Made by a program: the position numbers and the translations under genes
NCBI GenBank assembly: GCA_029747585.1
Contig: JAPEVF010000187.1
Location: 1-64,000 of the forward strand
Source of the DNA: Pleurotus djamor
Lineage: Eukaryota; Basidiomycota; Agaricomycetes; Agaricales; Pleurotaceae
DNA length: 64,000 nt
Reading direction: 5' to 3'
The notes under the pieces: generated by a model
Seen by the model: only the letters and a program-made list of their open reading frames with translations
What the model was told of the DNA's origin: nothing
The model's database searches: none
Shown here: positions 11,175 to 22,414 of the stretch, piece after piece
How positions within the stretch are numbered: the stretch's first letter is position 1
How the letters are laid out: each line of letters opens with the position of its first letter

Positions 11175-12344
11175 TTGGGTGTCGTGGTGGAGGGGAAGGT
11201 ATAGGTAGAGGCGCTGGAGGTCGAGGGGGGGATCACGTTGTTGGAGGTTAGTTGGGGTTAGCTGGGGAAGAAGACGATGAAGCTTTCGATGATGTCTGAT
11301 GGACCTGGTGGATGAAAAAGGCTCAGCGTGTTGGAAGAGTCCTCAAACCCAGCGCCTTAGCAAACCCCTCAGTAGCAAAGTCGGCTTCGAGGCTCAAACT
11401 TCCCTGGTTGATTCATCGACGTTCCGACGATCAGTAGCGAGCAACATCACCCTGAATATCCATTATACCGCTAGTGGTCTCTATGACGCTCGACCTGCTC
11501 TCACCAATTCCCCCCCTGGATGGTCGTTTTCTCGTGCTCCGTCCCCCGTGTTGATCATATGGTCTTGCACGCTTGTCTGCCGTTGAGCTCAATGCCGACC
11601 TTGGTGTTTTCGAGCGCCATGTATCTAACGCAGTCATGCTGATGCTCGTATTGGCTCGGGATATTGCATCCACAAGCGCATGGAATCCACTGTACCCTCC
11701 CCGTGGATGCGCCCGCCCCTTTCAATTGCGATGTTCAAGGCGAGATCAAGTCGTCGATGGTGCAGGATGTTGTCACAAATGATGGAAGACGGAAATTGCG
11801 CTCACGCCTTGCAAACCGCCTCAACCACGACCAACAACCGCTACCCTTCGCCCGTTGTCCTGTTTGTGAACTCGATGTTCAAAACATACTCTAGACGATT
11901 GTGTCACTCCCTCATTGACCTTACCCTGTGATACTGAACCGTGTTCGCGCACACGACCCCAGAACGGGCAACTGGCCAGACGGGAGTCTATCAGAAACCT
12001 CCCTTTCCTCTTTTCTTTCGTCGTTGTTGTGATCTTACTTCTATTCATTGTGTCACTACCCACCGGTCCGAGCTCGCACCGTTGAAGTTGAGTAGAATCA
12101 TATCGAACCATGTTCAATTTCGTCAATAATCAACCCGGTAGCATCCCTTGACCGATTTCAACTCAACAGGGGGCCGTGAGGTATCCTATACTTCCCAAGT
12201 GCGCTCGTGACGTTGTCGATGATGGTGAAGTGCGATGACCAGGCATCGAATACTTCAAAGCTCCGATTTTTTTTNCAGCTCGGCCACCCAATGAAAGTAA
12301 GCCATCGAATACACAATCAGTAAACGACACTGCAAAAGTACGGA

Positions 12345-13743
12345 TTAAATATGGGGGAAGAAAGAAGACCATGACACAGCTTCCAACGCGGAAGGTGATA
12401 AATCACGTAGAAGAACAAAAGATTGTACGAAAAGGATGATGCGGGCGATGAAATATGCATTGTGGAGCATGGGAGACAGATAGGAATATGAGAGGAGACT
12501 CCCGATAAATAAAAGTAGCCTGTCCCGGAACGGCGACTCATCAAGGGTGTCATCGTCCCAGGCACAAACGGTAGACTGCAGGAAAAGAAGTGTGCCATAC
12601 ACCGGCGGGAGGGCAGTTACACCCAGCGAAGCGGATATCCAAAGCAACCACTCGACTCGGCTTGGAAATGCAAAATTCCAAGCGATCAAATGAATTCCTC
12701 CGAACAATGTCGCGCTGAATAACAATGAAGCTCCTCGAAAAGGGACTTCGCCTTCATTAGCTTGACTATCACCGACAGGATCCTCAACCGTTCGTTCATG
12801 AACAAGCCACATCCAAAGTCCATTGACAAATACTTTGAGACTTAGTGGTGTATGCAACCGGGGCACCAAGTCATTCGCTGAACCGGGGATGAGGATAGGT
12901 TGCTGCACATCGTAAGGCTTCGGGAACCACATCGCGTACAAAAGTGCACAGATGACAGCGTAGGTGAGTGTCATGATTTCGAGTTCGGTTACGGCCAATC
13001 CCTGGATTGCGCGAGAGCATAACTGAGCGATATACCAGGTGACTTGCAAGAGCACGATTGCCTTGGCTAGAGCGTCGCCTTTGCTTCCATTCATGATGGA
13101 AGCCTTCGTAACGACTGGCCATGGAATCCTGCCATCTAGAACGTCGTCCTCGTTGATGGATCTGGGTGAGCCTGACTTGCTTTCAGCATCAGCAACCGCG
13201 AAACCACCCATGAGGAGGAAGTAAGAATGGGTCTGTGTCCATTCGAACGCTTGAAAGTAGAACACATGGAGTTAGCTCGGTAAAGAATCGCTGGTAATCC
13301 CAATGCGTACTCACATCCCGCAATTGGCGTCTCAGAGACATTCTCTGAATCGATGTTTTGTACTGAAGCATTCACTTTCTCAGAGTTGGCTGGATCCACG
13401 GCGGGGTCCTGAGTACGCTCTATTTTCTTTCTGTGTGAGGGGAAACGCGGAGACAAAGGCTGATTAACGCACCTTGAGCAGCGCGAGATATTCTCCTCGC
13501 GCGAACCCATTGCTTTGTCGCCCAGAAGACCATCATTTCGGGAAGCATGATCGTCCAAAGCATCATCTTGATGCGTCTCAAAGCCATCTGTACCTTGTTT
13601 GAAGAGACATCGGCTGACGGGACGTTTGGATGGACCGCGGTCCATGTACATGCAAAGATAATAGCGAGGCAGCTCCAAGTGATTTGGATAGCTGAACGGG
13701 TATTCTGAGCAGGGCATTGGCCATCAGGCATAGGTGTAGACAT
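12345..13743 (-). CDS. Seven-helix membrane protein family, copy 1
   Basis: Exons 13743-13473, 13419-13315 and 13249-12345, both introns phase 1, predict 426 aa. Exon 1 carries helix 1 with the motif SCLAIIFACTWTAVHPNVP and helix 2 MMLWTIMLPEMM. The last exon carries TQTHSYFLLMGGFAV, SKGDALAKAIVLLQVTWYI, VTELEIMTLTYAV, KPYDVQQPILIPG, FGGIHLIAWNF and LHNAYFIARIILFVQSF, and ends WSSFFPHI. These give about seven hydrophobic segments. The exon between encodes a polar linker of about 35 residues unlike the other copies. Intron 1 must use the acceptor AAATAG, skipping a CACAG that sits too near the likely branch site; other choices hit a stop. It belongs to an uncharacterised family expanded in this window. 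A TATAAT is at 13801-13796. No enzyme motif is visible. Confidence 0.85.
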
Positions 13744-13795
13744 GACGGCGAAGCGGCTGGGAGTTCGAGTAGAGCGTTGAGGGACAGGTATCGCA

Positions 13796-13801
13796 ATTAT
13801 A
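13796..13801 (-). promoter_or_regulatory. TATA-like element of copy 1
   Basis: TATAAT on the minus strand, about 53 bases before the ATG at 13743. Confidence 0.35.
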
Positions 13802-14579
13802 AGCATAGAAAGCTGACCAGGGCGTCTGCGAGCGTCATGGGTAAAGCATGGACTAAGCACATCGTTCAGCGTTCGATTTGACAACTGACAGCACCCTGTA
13901 AGCCTGGCTGAAATAATCTCGCTTGAGGGAGGCGACCTATGTTTTTGATGTATTTTCATCGTCAACTCGTGGTATAGAGTAGGGAAGACGACGTCGTCGA
14001 GAGTTACCCCATGGTCATGAGATGACAGAGTGTGTAAGGCCATTCAGAAACGGTGTGGTGGCGTATCGATAGTGCCGCTGCGGTTCCAGAAAACAAGTCC
14101 ATGCCCTGTACAATGAACCTCGGAAGCGAACAACCTGACAGACGGTGTAAGTACTCTACGTTTGGCTTTATCAAGCAGCTCGCTGGATTAGAGTGTCATT
14201 TGACTTACACATTACTCGCTACATCAGGATACGCACTTTACGTTCTGGACGTGGATAGAAGTGCATTAGAGTCTGGACTCTCTGGAACGAGTTTCTGAAA
14301 CTACAGACTGTGTCAATTCATGTAGCCCGGGACGGATGTTTGCGTTTGCGACGAGTAAGTCCCTCTCCTGAGTCCTGACACCTCTTTTCGACGCTTGAAA
14401 GGACATGGATGGTTTGTGGATGGTCAGCGGTCAAAGCTGGGCTATAAACATGAAGTGTGAAGTCTGAGGAGCTGAGTACTGAGAGCAACCTGATCCGTGC
14501 AGCATGATCGATATCGTCGCCGATGTCAGAACCTCCTAACGGTTCCCTGTAGCTCCTGACGGGCGTGAAAGGCAACGAA

Positions 14580-14604
14580 CCCCGAAACAAGCCCGACCAC
14601 ACAA
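14580..14604 (+). repeat. Conserved dispersed block, copy 2
   Basis: CCCCGAAACAAGCCCGACC followed by ACACAA; it differs from the consensus by one base in the core. CTCCTGAC lies 27 bases upstream, but the CTCGGAG half seen in other copies is not clear. Confidence 0.55.
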
Positions 14605-15539
14605 CCCCATTTTTTTCTTCCGTCCAGTCCAACGACCACGACCACAATATCCCTACGATGAACCGTTCAGACAGGTGGCCGAATGACGACATAACTAATG
14701 GTCTCACTCGCACCCATACACGTCGAATAATCGCGAGCTTCATGGATTCAGACTGGCCGGACTTTGATCCCATGGTCTGCTGAGTTTTACCTTCTGTGTC
14801 TATGCAAGGGATGACTGAGCGAACAGGCCAGGATTTCAATGAAAACATGCCCTCGCGCTGGACGTGAGACGCTGATGCTGTGCCTCGTTTTAGAGCACGG
14901 GGGCTCCGATGCGACGTGTCATTGCATATGCCTTACGATTGGTGCGCTCGCGGCCTTTAGTCCTCTATCAGTCCCTCAATGAGCGCTGACGCTAATGTGG
15001 TTCTCTACTTCAGAACTATGTGGATGACGGGCGACGGAAAATAGCCAACCATTCACCTGAGGAATCCTTTATGAAAGGCCCATTCGCGATCCTCAATCCT
15101 TTGTATTCAACACGTTCCATACATAACAGCTCCCCAGGCTTGATGCCTTTCCTCTACTGCCGACGTATTGGCACTGACGTGGCTAGGACCTGGATATTCC
15201 GTCTTTAAAAGTGGATTTTCGACTGGATGATAGATATGGACTATCCGACGCGAGGGATAAACGGATGACGGAGCAGAGACTACTACGAAGAGGTCACGAG
15301 AGGAATTGGACGAATACTGTGGATGTACCGAGCTTCGATGGAGACCATGCATAACCAGCACCAATCATCGGCTTGATCGCTGGCTTGCTCCTCCTGGGTC
15401 TCTCTCAACAGCGCTATCCGGAATCATCCGCACTCGCCATCCACGTATAACCCTCGCAGCAGGTTGGAGACACCATCCCTCGGACCTGACCCCACAGACG
15501 ACGTCTTAACGGAGAACGAGGTCACTGGGGACTCGGGGT

Positions 15540-16995
15540 TTGTGGTTTCCCATGCTCATTGCCAACGAATGATGAGGTATGTTCTAGCTTTCGAGCGTAT
15601 GCATACATGAATCTGACGTTGACATCGAGTTAGTGTCGAAGAATCGCTTTTATCAGCGGAATGGAGGTTTCGATTCGTTTGGACTTCGGCGTGACGGGTC
15701 TGGATTGGGGCCGCTTTCCCCAACTTCTTGGTGCGTTATTCTAGTATACCAAGTCTCCACTCGAACGCTTATACATCATATACTCTATACCAGTCTGTCG
15801 TGGTCGTTGGCACCGCACCGATCTCTTGTCCGGGGAACTTTACTGCGACCTGACATCCGTCATTCCGCTCTCAACCCGTCTTCTCGTGTTCTCCAACACC
15901 ACGCTCAACGTCAGCCGGTGTCCTTGAATCGTCTCTGTCATCCCATCACGCGTCATGAACGCTTTGCGCCGTCACCAAGCACCATTGCCTCCTTCGCAGT
16001 GGTCCCCTCGACGTGACGATGGCGATGAAGAAAATTGGACTTCCTAACCTTGAACATTGGATCTTCAATTTCGATCCTTGGTGCTTTCTTTTCTCTTTTT
16101 GGTGGCATGTCAGAGCAGGGCGCAGGGGACGAGAGGCCGTCGACTGGGCATGGTTGATACAAGCTCTAAACGAAGCCAGGAAGGACGAAGAAGACCATGC
16201 GCTAGCTGGAGGCTCTGGACGAGGTGGAGGTGATCTCCTCATGGTTGTTGCGAAGCTGGAAGAGACGAAGAAGAAGTGGGGCATATGGGCGAAGAAATAT
16301 TGGGATGGTTCTGAGAGAAAATTGAGACTGGAAGTGGCCGTCATCATTCTCCAGCCAGGCTGCGTCTGCACGCGCCTCGAACTTCCAACGTGCGAGCTCG
16401 ACAACGATACTTGGAACCACAGTTCTCTCTTCGCATCACTTTTCGCATGGATCATCGACGGAAATGCGCCTCCGCAGCCGCGTCATCACCTCCTCGTGGG
16501 CTTATGCTCGTCCCAAGGACACATATCCTTACCTCAGAACCGACAAGCGACCTGTCGATCCAGGCTGCTCAGAATGTCAGAGTCCTGGAGCATGGAACTC
16601 GACTCTTGACCTTGATCATCGGCGGGACATGGAAGAGAGGAAACTGAGGAACGGTTCTGGATACTAGAGGAAGTTAGTGGAGAGGACAAAGAAGACGTCG
16701 TTGGATGGTTTGACGAAGAACTGTCCTGTCGATTGATAAGGGCAGGAAATCTAGGTATCGACCTATGATACCTCTTTTGAAGTGGCTTCCCCTGCATTAT
16801 GTCTCCGTCCTCGACGTCCGCAAGTACGAAAACAAGTCCTATGAGACCGCTCTAGTCACACCTTCAGGCGTTTACGTTCTTCGGTCATCAAGAGTCTTGG
16901 TGACCATATGACTACACAGTTCCCTCCATGTTCATCAACCGGCTTGACACTGATCGACTCAAACTTTGTCCTCATCGTTGCTGACGTTGAGTTCG
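15540..16995 (+). repeat. Degenerate repeat copy X, paired with 23490-24600
   Basis: Three separated stretches align in the same order with the partner: near 15560-15680 (an intron-like segment with donor GTATGT, branch TCTGAC and acceptor GTTAG), 15880-16000 (CTCGTGTTCTCC, CCGGTGTCCTTGAA, TTTGCGCCGTC) and 16240-16400 (GCTGGAAGAGACGAAGAAG). A fourth, near 16960, reads CAAACTTTGTCCTCATC. Identity by eye is roughly two thirds. Whether it is an old transposon or a dead gene family is not clear. Confidence 0.5.
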
Positions 16996-17544
16996 TTGTA
17001 CAGCTCTCCTTGTGAATTTGGGCTGGATCGTGCGGCTGAAAGGGCTTCAGAAGACGTTGCGAACTGTGATTAGTATGGGATTCCGTAGACGAAAGTGGAC
17101 TTGATGAAGAGAAGGTATTTTTTCAACGTTTCGAACCATCGACAGCAGCTATAGCTCGCCGCATCGCAGCTTCTTGCCATCATTTTTTACTCTATCCAGC
17201 CTTTTCCTTGTTAAACTTCTAGTTACCTCGAAGTTCGAATGGTTCAGGCCATAANTTTTTTTCGCTACTCTACAAATGGAGGATGCAGGGGTGGTGACGG
17301 AGTAGTTATGGCTACTGCCGCTGTGGGTGGTGCGGACCAGCTCCAAGCTGTGGGATAGACTCTTCTATAAATTCAAACTTGCTCTCGTTTCTCCCTTACG
17401 GCGGAAACTCGGCTCTTCTCTTCCATCCCATCCACCTTCGAGACCGCCGCTGAGGATACCTCTGAAACCTGAGTCTGATCGATGATCACTTGGGAGGCGA
17501 ATCGACGTCACTCACAACAGACTGCTGCCTTTCCAGCTCGTGCA

Positions 17545-17549
17545 CGCCC
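17545..17549 (+). repeat. 5-bp target-site duplication, left copy
   Basis: CGCCC directly precedes the 5' LTR and recurs at 22703-22707 directly after the 3' LTR. Confidence 0.9.
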
Positions 17550-17837
17550 TGTTAGCCATTCAAGTAGACGCCGGGTGTTAGCGCCCGTGCGATTATTTTC
17601 ATCGATTATTGCGCTGGCACATCTCAGTATTGACCCACCAATACTGAGATGTGAGTACTTATATTTTCATTCCACTATGCCTATCCTTACTCATATGCAT
17701 GTAGTCTTATTCTTCTCTAGGTATAGTTGATGTACCGTATAGTATTGACCCACCAATACTGAGATTCTTATTCTTCTCTAGCTCTCGCGTTCTCGTGTCG
17801 CCTCCCCGCTCGATCCCTCTCTCGTCCCCTGCTAACA
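17550..17837 (+). repeat. 5' long terminal repeat
   Basis: 288 bp, bounded by the 6-bp inverted ends TGTTAG and CTAACA. Inside is a perfect hairpin at 17621-17650 (12-bp arms, arm ATCTCAGTATTG, 6-base loop ACCCAC) and a second, shorter one at 17741-17760 with the same loop and 7-bp arms. Confidence 0.97.
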
Positions 17838-17849
17838 GGTTATGGGCCC
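17838..17849 (+). other. Primer-binding site, initiator-tRNA anticodon-arm type
   Basis: GGTTATGGGCCC starts at the first base after the 5' LTR. Its complement, GGGCCCATAACC, reads as the anticodon stem-loop of initiator tRNA-Met (anticodon CAU) and not as a tRNA 3' end. Drosophila copia and yeast Ty5 are known to prime from such internal tRNA-iMet fragments. Confidence 0.65.
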
Positions 17850-17877
17850 CGGCCGATCCTACTGAATACTCGATACA

Positions 17878-20800
17878 ATGTCCCGATCAACTTCGCTTAA
17901 AGTCCACTGCATTCCCAGGCTCCGTGACGACGGATCAAACTGGCATGCCTATAGGGAGCAATTCATCACCCACATCGAGTCAAAGAAGTACTCACGCGTC
18001 ATCGAGGGATACCCCTTTCAGAAACCAAAGGATCTTGTCCCGCAGGATGGGGAGTACTACCTGGAAAGCGATATGAACGTTCCGCTCTCGGGTGAGCAAC
18101 TCGAGGAACACTGCGGAAAGCTAGACGAGTTCAAGGCGCGGGAGGCCTACGTCCGAGGGATTATCCAAGAAACGGTTGGACCCTTGCTTCTTGAGCAACT
18201 TCAATTGTTCGAAGCTGGGAACGCTCGTGAATTATGGGAGCACATGAGAGAGATGTTTGAGAAACGAGGAAATATGGCTGCCGTCGAGACGTTGAGGAAA
18301 CTCCAGAGCCTTCGCTGCACAGATCCAAGCAAGGTGCGCGCCCATGTCACCGAGATGTGGGGATACACCGAGCAGCTCAGCGCGATGGGAGCTCCGCTCA
18401 GCGACATCCAATTCGTCACTCACCTCTCCGCATCACTTCCTCCATCCTTCCAACCTCTACTCTCTGCCCTCGACACTACCCACAATATCCTCAACATACC
18501 CCTCACCAGCACAACCCTCATCAACAAGCTCTTCATCGAGGCCGACACCCAAACGGCTCTCCGAAACATCAACAGCCGAACGACTACCCAACCGGCGGCT
18601 GAGAGCTCGGCTATGGCCGCTACTGCTGGAAGAGGAAGAGGACGAGGGCGAGGCAGGTCGGATCGACCACCATGCGAGAATTGCAAGAAGAAAGGGCATT
18701 CCAAGGAGAAATGCTGGGCGAAGGGAGGAGGAGCAGAAGGCAACGCGCCTGAATGGTGGAATCCGCGGAAGCAACCAGACGGAAAGGAAGGAGCATCGGC
18801 GAACATTGCTGATCAAGTCGGGCCGAATTATGCGCTAATAACGACTTCAGACAATGCCGACTCGACTCCAGCAACCGTAACTGGCACACCCGAAGATATA
18901 GAAGATTTCGACCACGCGCTAGCTACCTCTGAAAACCCGAAGCACTATGGCATCATCATCGACTGTGGTGCTAGCCGCCATTTTACGCCTCTCCGAAGCA
19001 AACTTCTGAATTACGTCGAAATCGAGCACGAGCCGCTGCGCACCGCCGATGGACGTATGTTCAAGATGATTGGGAAAGGGAACATGGAGTTCTTCCTACC
19101 CATGGGTCCTGGTAAACCCCCGACTCAAGTCACTCTCATGAACGTCTACTACTCACCGAACATGGCATACACCCTGGTCTCCGTCCAGACGTTGACAAAG
19201 AAGGGGTTCTCCTTGCTGTTTGAAAACGACGCATGCACAATCAAAACTCCAGGACCGGATTCGAAAACTCTAGGTCGAGTACCTCTTATTCATGGCCTTT
19301 ATCGAATTTCGCCCGCACCCGACACTGTTGCTGTTGCTGCTGCTGCTATCGCACCCCTCGAAACTCTTCATGAATTCCATCGTCGCATGGGTCATGTAAA
19401 TCACGACGACTTGAAGAAGATGGTGAGGAAGGGGACTGCTGTTGGCATCAATGTTGACCTAAACTCAAAACCTGAATTCTGCGAAGCCTGCATCCGCGCG
19501 AAAGCGAAAATCATCCCTTTTCCCAAATTTTCGGAGCGACGAGGGATCACCGCCTATGGCCACAAAATAGCTGCTGACCTTTGTGGTCCTGTCAAGGTCC
19601 AATCTCTCGGAGGGAAGAAGTATTTTATGCTTCTCAAAGACTTCTATTCTGGCGAAACAGTTGTCTATTTTCTGCGGACGAAAGACGAAGCCCTATCCTA
19701 CTTCAAGAAGTACCATAAGTGGGTCCTAGTCCAACGAAACGCCTCCATCAAAGTCTTCGGCTCTGATCGAGGGGGAGAATTCACCTCCAACGAGTTCGAC
19801 GACTATCTCGAAGCTCATGGCATCATCCGCCACCTCACCACCCACGACTCTCCCCAATCCAATGGCGCCGTTGAACGAGGGAACCAGACCCATAACGCGG
19901 ACGTTCGAGCATGCACAATTGCTGCTCGGCTGCCTTGGTACCTCTGGGCTGAGTGTCTTGCATTTTCGGTCTTCATTCGCAACCGAACGCCTACGTCGTC
20001 GGTCCCAGGATCGAAAACTCCGCACGAGATGGCAACGGGGGAGGTCCCAGACCTTTCGGGGATCATGGAGTGGGGCCGCCGTGTCTTCGTTCGCCTTACC
20101 AATGCTGGAAAGCATGAGCCGCGAGCTGTAGATGCTCGTTTCGTGGGTTTTGACCGAGATTCGAAGGGAATTCGAGTTTTCTGGCACAAGAAGCGCTCGG
20201 TGACGGTCGAGCGCAACTTCTACATCGATAAGAGCGAGGCTATGAAGCCCGGAGATGACTGGGACGAGGGGGAGATCAACATCTTCGAAGATTTTGAAGA
20301 TGGCATCATCCCACCTACTCCGGAGGCTTCGGAACCGCTCGATCGTGCTCGAAACGTTGGGGGAACCGACAGGATCGATGGAGCACCTAAAACGTCAGAG
20401 AACGAGCCCGAAATCGTGAAAAACGAACCTGTTTTGGTGGAGGAACAGCCAAAACTTCGTCCTACACCTCCCACACCTTCTACCAACCTTCCAGAGCCTG
20501 CCCAACCTATCCCAGCTGCCCAGATCGATGCCCAGACCGATAACGACGATATACGAAGCCAGAACGACGATCTTGAGGCACCAGAACCAGTCCAAGGGCG
20601 AAATCTTCGAGCCAGAGTCCATGGGAAAGGGTTCTACAAAGAACCAGACCTCAGAAGAGCCTTAGTGGTTGAGGACTTGGTTGGAGTTGTTGAAGGGTTA
20701 GGCCAGCTGGAACCAGGTCAGATTGAGGTGGATTTGGAGAGGGCCGAGTGGTTTTGTGGTGTGAGGGAGTATGCGCTATTGGCAGGAGGAGAGGAACCTC

Positions 20801-22407
20801 AAACCTTGGCGGAAGCGCTTAGTAATCCGGACGAAGCGCCCGAATGGAAAAAGGGAATGCGCACCGAAATCGACCAGATGGAAAAGCACGAAACGTTTGA
20901 CCTCGTTGAAGCACCCACGGACGCGAATATCATCCAGAATAAATGGGTCTTTCGACGCAAGACCGACTCCGATGGCAACATCAAAGAGAATGGCCATCGC
21001 GCGCGCCTCGTTGCTAAAGGTTTTACACAGGTCTATGGCGTCGATTATGTCGACAAGAGTGCTCCTGTGGTCCGGAGTGCTACCCTCAGAACTCTGCTGG
21101 CCATTGCTGCGCAACGGGGATATGTCATTCATCAGGCCGATGCGAAGAACGCCTACCTGAACTCAAAACCCCTACGGGTTCCCCTATACATGGAAATTCC
21201 CCCTGGCTACACCTTATTTCGTCAACTCCCTGACCACATCTCTCGCGCTATGAAGGAAGGCCGCCGAATCGTCTGTCGCCTCAATAAACCTCTCTATGGT
21301 ACCAAGCAAGGTGGTAACGAGTGGTACCACACTCTTCGAGAGATATTTCTCGAGCTTGGTTACTCCATTAGCGACGCCGATCAAGCTGTTTTCTATTTCA
21401 TTACCCAATCCATCTTCACCATCGTCGCTTGCGCCACCGACGACTTCACCATCATCGCCGACTCTGTCGAATCCGCTAACAAAATCAAGTCACAACTTGG
21501 TTCGCGCTTCGAGCTGGTTGATCTAGGCGAGATTAACTGGCTTCTCGGCATCAAAATCACTCGAGATCTTAATTCTCGGGTTATCCGCCTTAGTCAAGAG
21601 GCATACGCTAAGCATGTCGTCAAAGTCTTAGGTCTCGAGGATGCTAATCATGTTCTTACTCCCCTCGAGCCAGGCGTAGACTATACAGACGACGCGCCAG
21701 GTATTATCATCAGCCCCCGAATCACCAATCGCCACCAAATCTACCTTTTTCGGCAAGGTCTCGGGCTTCTACTCTACCTCGCGACGTCGACACGCCCTGA
21801 CATCATGTACGCGGTCTGTACTCTTGCCAGGCATATGGCCAACCCACGCCAGGTGCACCTGAACGCCATGAAACGCGTTGTCAGGTACATCAAAGGGACT
21901 ATGGACTTCTGCCTCACCTTAGGGGGAGAACTCCTAACTGGTTTCTCGGACGCCGATTTCGCATCCGACAACGACCGGTTCTCAATTTCCGGGTACGCGT
22001 TCTTCATTGGGAAGGGTCCTGTCTCTTGGAGTTCCAAGAAACAGACTCTCGTCACCCTTTCTACCGTGGAATCCGAATACATCGCGCTTGCCCACGCTAC
22101 CAAGGAACTCATATGGCTCCGTCGCATCATTGAGGAATTCTTCCATACCCTCGACAAACCGACTATCCTCTACTGCGACAACCAAGGCGCCATCAGCATC
22201 TCAAAAGACCCGACGAAGCACATGAGCACGAAGCACATCGACACGCCCTTCCACTTCGTTCGCCAAACGGTCAATAACCACAAGTCTCAAATCATCTATT
22301 GTCCCACGGACAAGATGGTTGCCGACATCTTCACGAAATCCCTCGCACGCGTCAAGTTTGAGCTCTTCAGAGCTTTACTAGAAGTCGGTCCTCCGGCATC
22401 GACTTGA
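17878..22407 (+). CDS. Copia Gag-Pol polyprotein, 1509 aa
   Basis: One uninterrupted frame. Residues 1-250 are a copia-type Gag. A zinc knuckle begins at about residue 266 (CENCKKKGHSKEKC, CX2CX4HX4C). The protease motif IIDCGASRHF has its aspartate near residue 362. The GAG-pre-integrase HHCC segment has HRRMGH and CEACIRAK. The integrase core has its D, D and E at residues of about 567, 630 (SDRGGEF) and 666 (AVERGN), a D62D35E arrangement. The reverse transcriptase has QADAKNAYLN (D near 1088) and ATDDF (DD near 1188-1189), where most relatives have a Y/HVDD form. RNase H begins near SDADFASD (D about 1358) and includes STVESEYIAL and YCDNQGA, and the protein ends with the usual KHIDTPFHFVR and ADIFTKSL. 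All catalytic acids are present. Gag and Pol share one frame with no frameshift signal. Confidence 0.97.
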   Translation: MSRSTSLKVHCIPRLRDDGSNWHAYREQFITHIESKKYSRVIEGYPFQKPKDLVPQDGEYYLESDMNVPLSGEQLEEHCGKLDEFKAREAYVRGIIQETVGPLLLEQLQLFEAGNARELWEHMREMFEKRGNMAAVETLRKLQSLRCTDPSKVRAHVTEMWGYTEQLSAMGAPLSDIQFVTHLSASLPPSFQPLLSALDTTHNILNIPLTSTTLINKLFIEADTQTALRNINSRTTTQPAAESSAMAATAGRGRGRGRGRSDRPPCENCKKKGHSKEKCWAKGGGAEGNAPEWWNPRKQPDGKEGASANIADQVGPNYALITTSDNADSTPATVTGTPEDIEDFDHALATSENPKHYGIIIDCGASRHFTPLRSKLLNYVEIEHEPLRTADGRMFKMIGKGNMEFFLPMGPGKPPTQVTLMNVYYSPNMAYTLVSVQTLTKKGFSLLFENDACTIKTPGPDSKTLGRVPLIHGLYRISPAPDTVAVAAAAIAPLETLHEFHRRMGHVNHDDLKKMVRKGTAVGINVDLNSKPEFCEACIRAKAKIIPFPKFSERRGITAYGHKIAADLCGPVKVQSLGGKKYFMLLKDFYSGETVVYFLRTKDEALSYFKKYHKWVLVQRNASIKVFGSDRGGEFTSNEFDDYLEAHGIIRHLTTHDSPQSNGAVERGNQTHNADVRACTIAARLPWYLWAECLAFSVFIRNRTPTSSVPGSKTPHEMATGEVPDLSGIMEWGRRVFVRLTNAGKHEPRAVDARFVGFDRDSKGIRVFWHKKRSVTVERNFYIDKSEAMKPGDDWDEGEINIFEDFEDGIIPPTPEASEPLDRARNVGGTDRIDGAPKTSENEPEIVKNEPVLVEEQPKLRPTPPTPSTNLPEPAQPIPAAQIDAQTDNDDIRSQNDDLEAPEPVQGRNLRARVHGKGFYKEPDLRRALVVEDLVGVVEGLGQLEPGQIEVDLERAEWFCGVREYALLAGGEEPQTLAEALSNPDEAPEWKKGMRTEIDQMEKHETFDLVEAPTDANIIQNKWVFRRKTDSDGNIKENGHRARLVAKGFTQVYGVDYVDKSAPVVRSATLRTLLAIAAQRGYVIHQADAKNAYLNSKPLRVPLYMEIPPGYTLFRQLPDHISRAMKEGRRIVCRLNKPLYGTKQGGNEWYHTLREIFLELGYSISDADQAVFYFITQSIFTIVACATDDFTIIADSVESANKIKSQLGSRFELVDLGEINWLLGIKITRDLNSRVIRLSQEAYAKHVVKVLGLEDANHVLTPLEPGVDYTDDAPGIIISPRITNRHQIYLFRQGLGLLLYLATSTRPDIMYAVCTLARHMANPRQVHLNAMKRVVRYIKGTMDFCLTLGGELLTGFSDADFASDNDRFSISGYAFFIGKGPVSWSSKKQTLVTLSTVESEYIALAHATKELIWLRRIIEEFFHTLDKPTILYCDNQGAISISKDPTKHMSTKHIDTPFHFVRQTVNNHKSQIIYCPTDKMVADIFTKSLARVKFELFRALLEVGPPAST

Positions 22408-22414
22408 GGGGGAG
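22406..22414 (+). other. Polypurine tract
   Basis: GAGGGGGAG directly abuts the 3' LTR and overlaps the last two bases of the polyprotein stop codon; it would prime plus-strand DNA. Confidence 0.85.

Larger units (their letters stand above)
8767..12344. other. Gene-poor region with decayed repeats
   Basis: About 3.6 kb with many short frames on both strands and none that resembles a known protein. It holds one copy of the conserved block at 9140-9180, an intron-like segment near 9399-9456 that matches similar segments at 15.6 kb and 23.5 kb, a 12-bp minisatellite at 11144-11174 and an N at 12275. I read it as a degenerate repeat or dead gene copy. Confidence 0.5.
13744..17549. other. Gene-poor region with decayed repeats
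   Basis: About 3.8 kb between membrane-protein copy 1 and the copia insertion. It contains the conserved block at 14580-14604 and a degenerate repeat copy (15540-16995) that aligns in order with 23490-24600. An N is at 17255. No frame here resembles a known protein. The copia element interrupts its right end. Confidence 0.5.
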
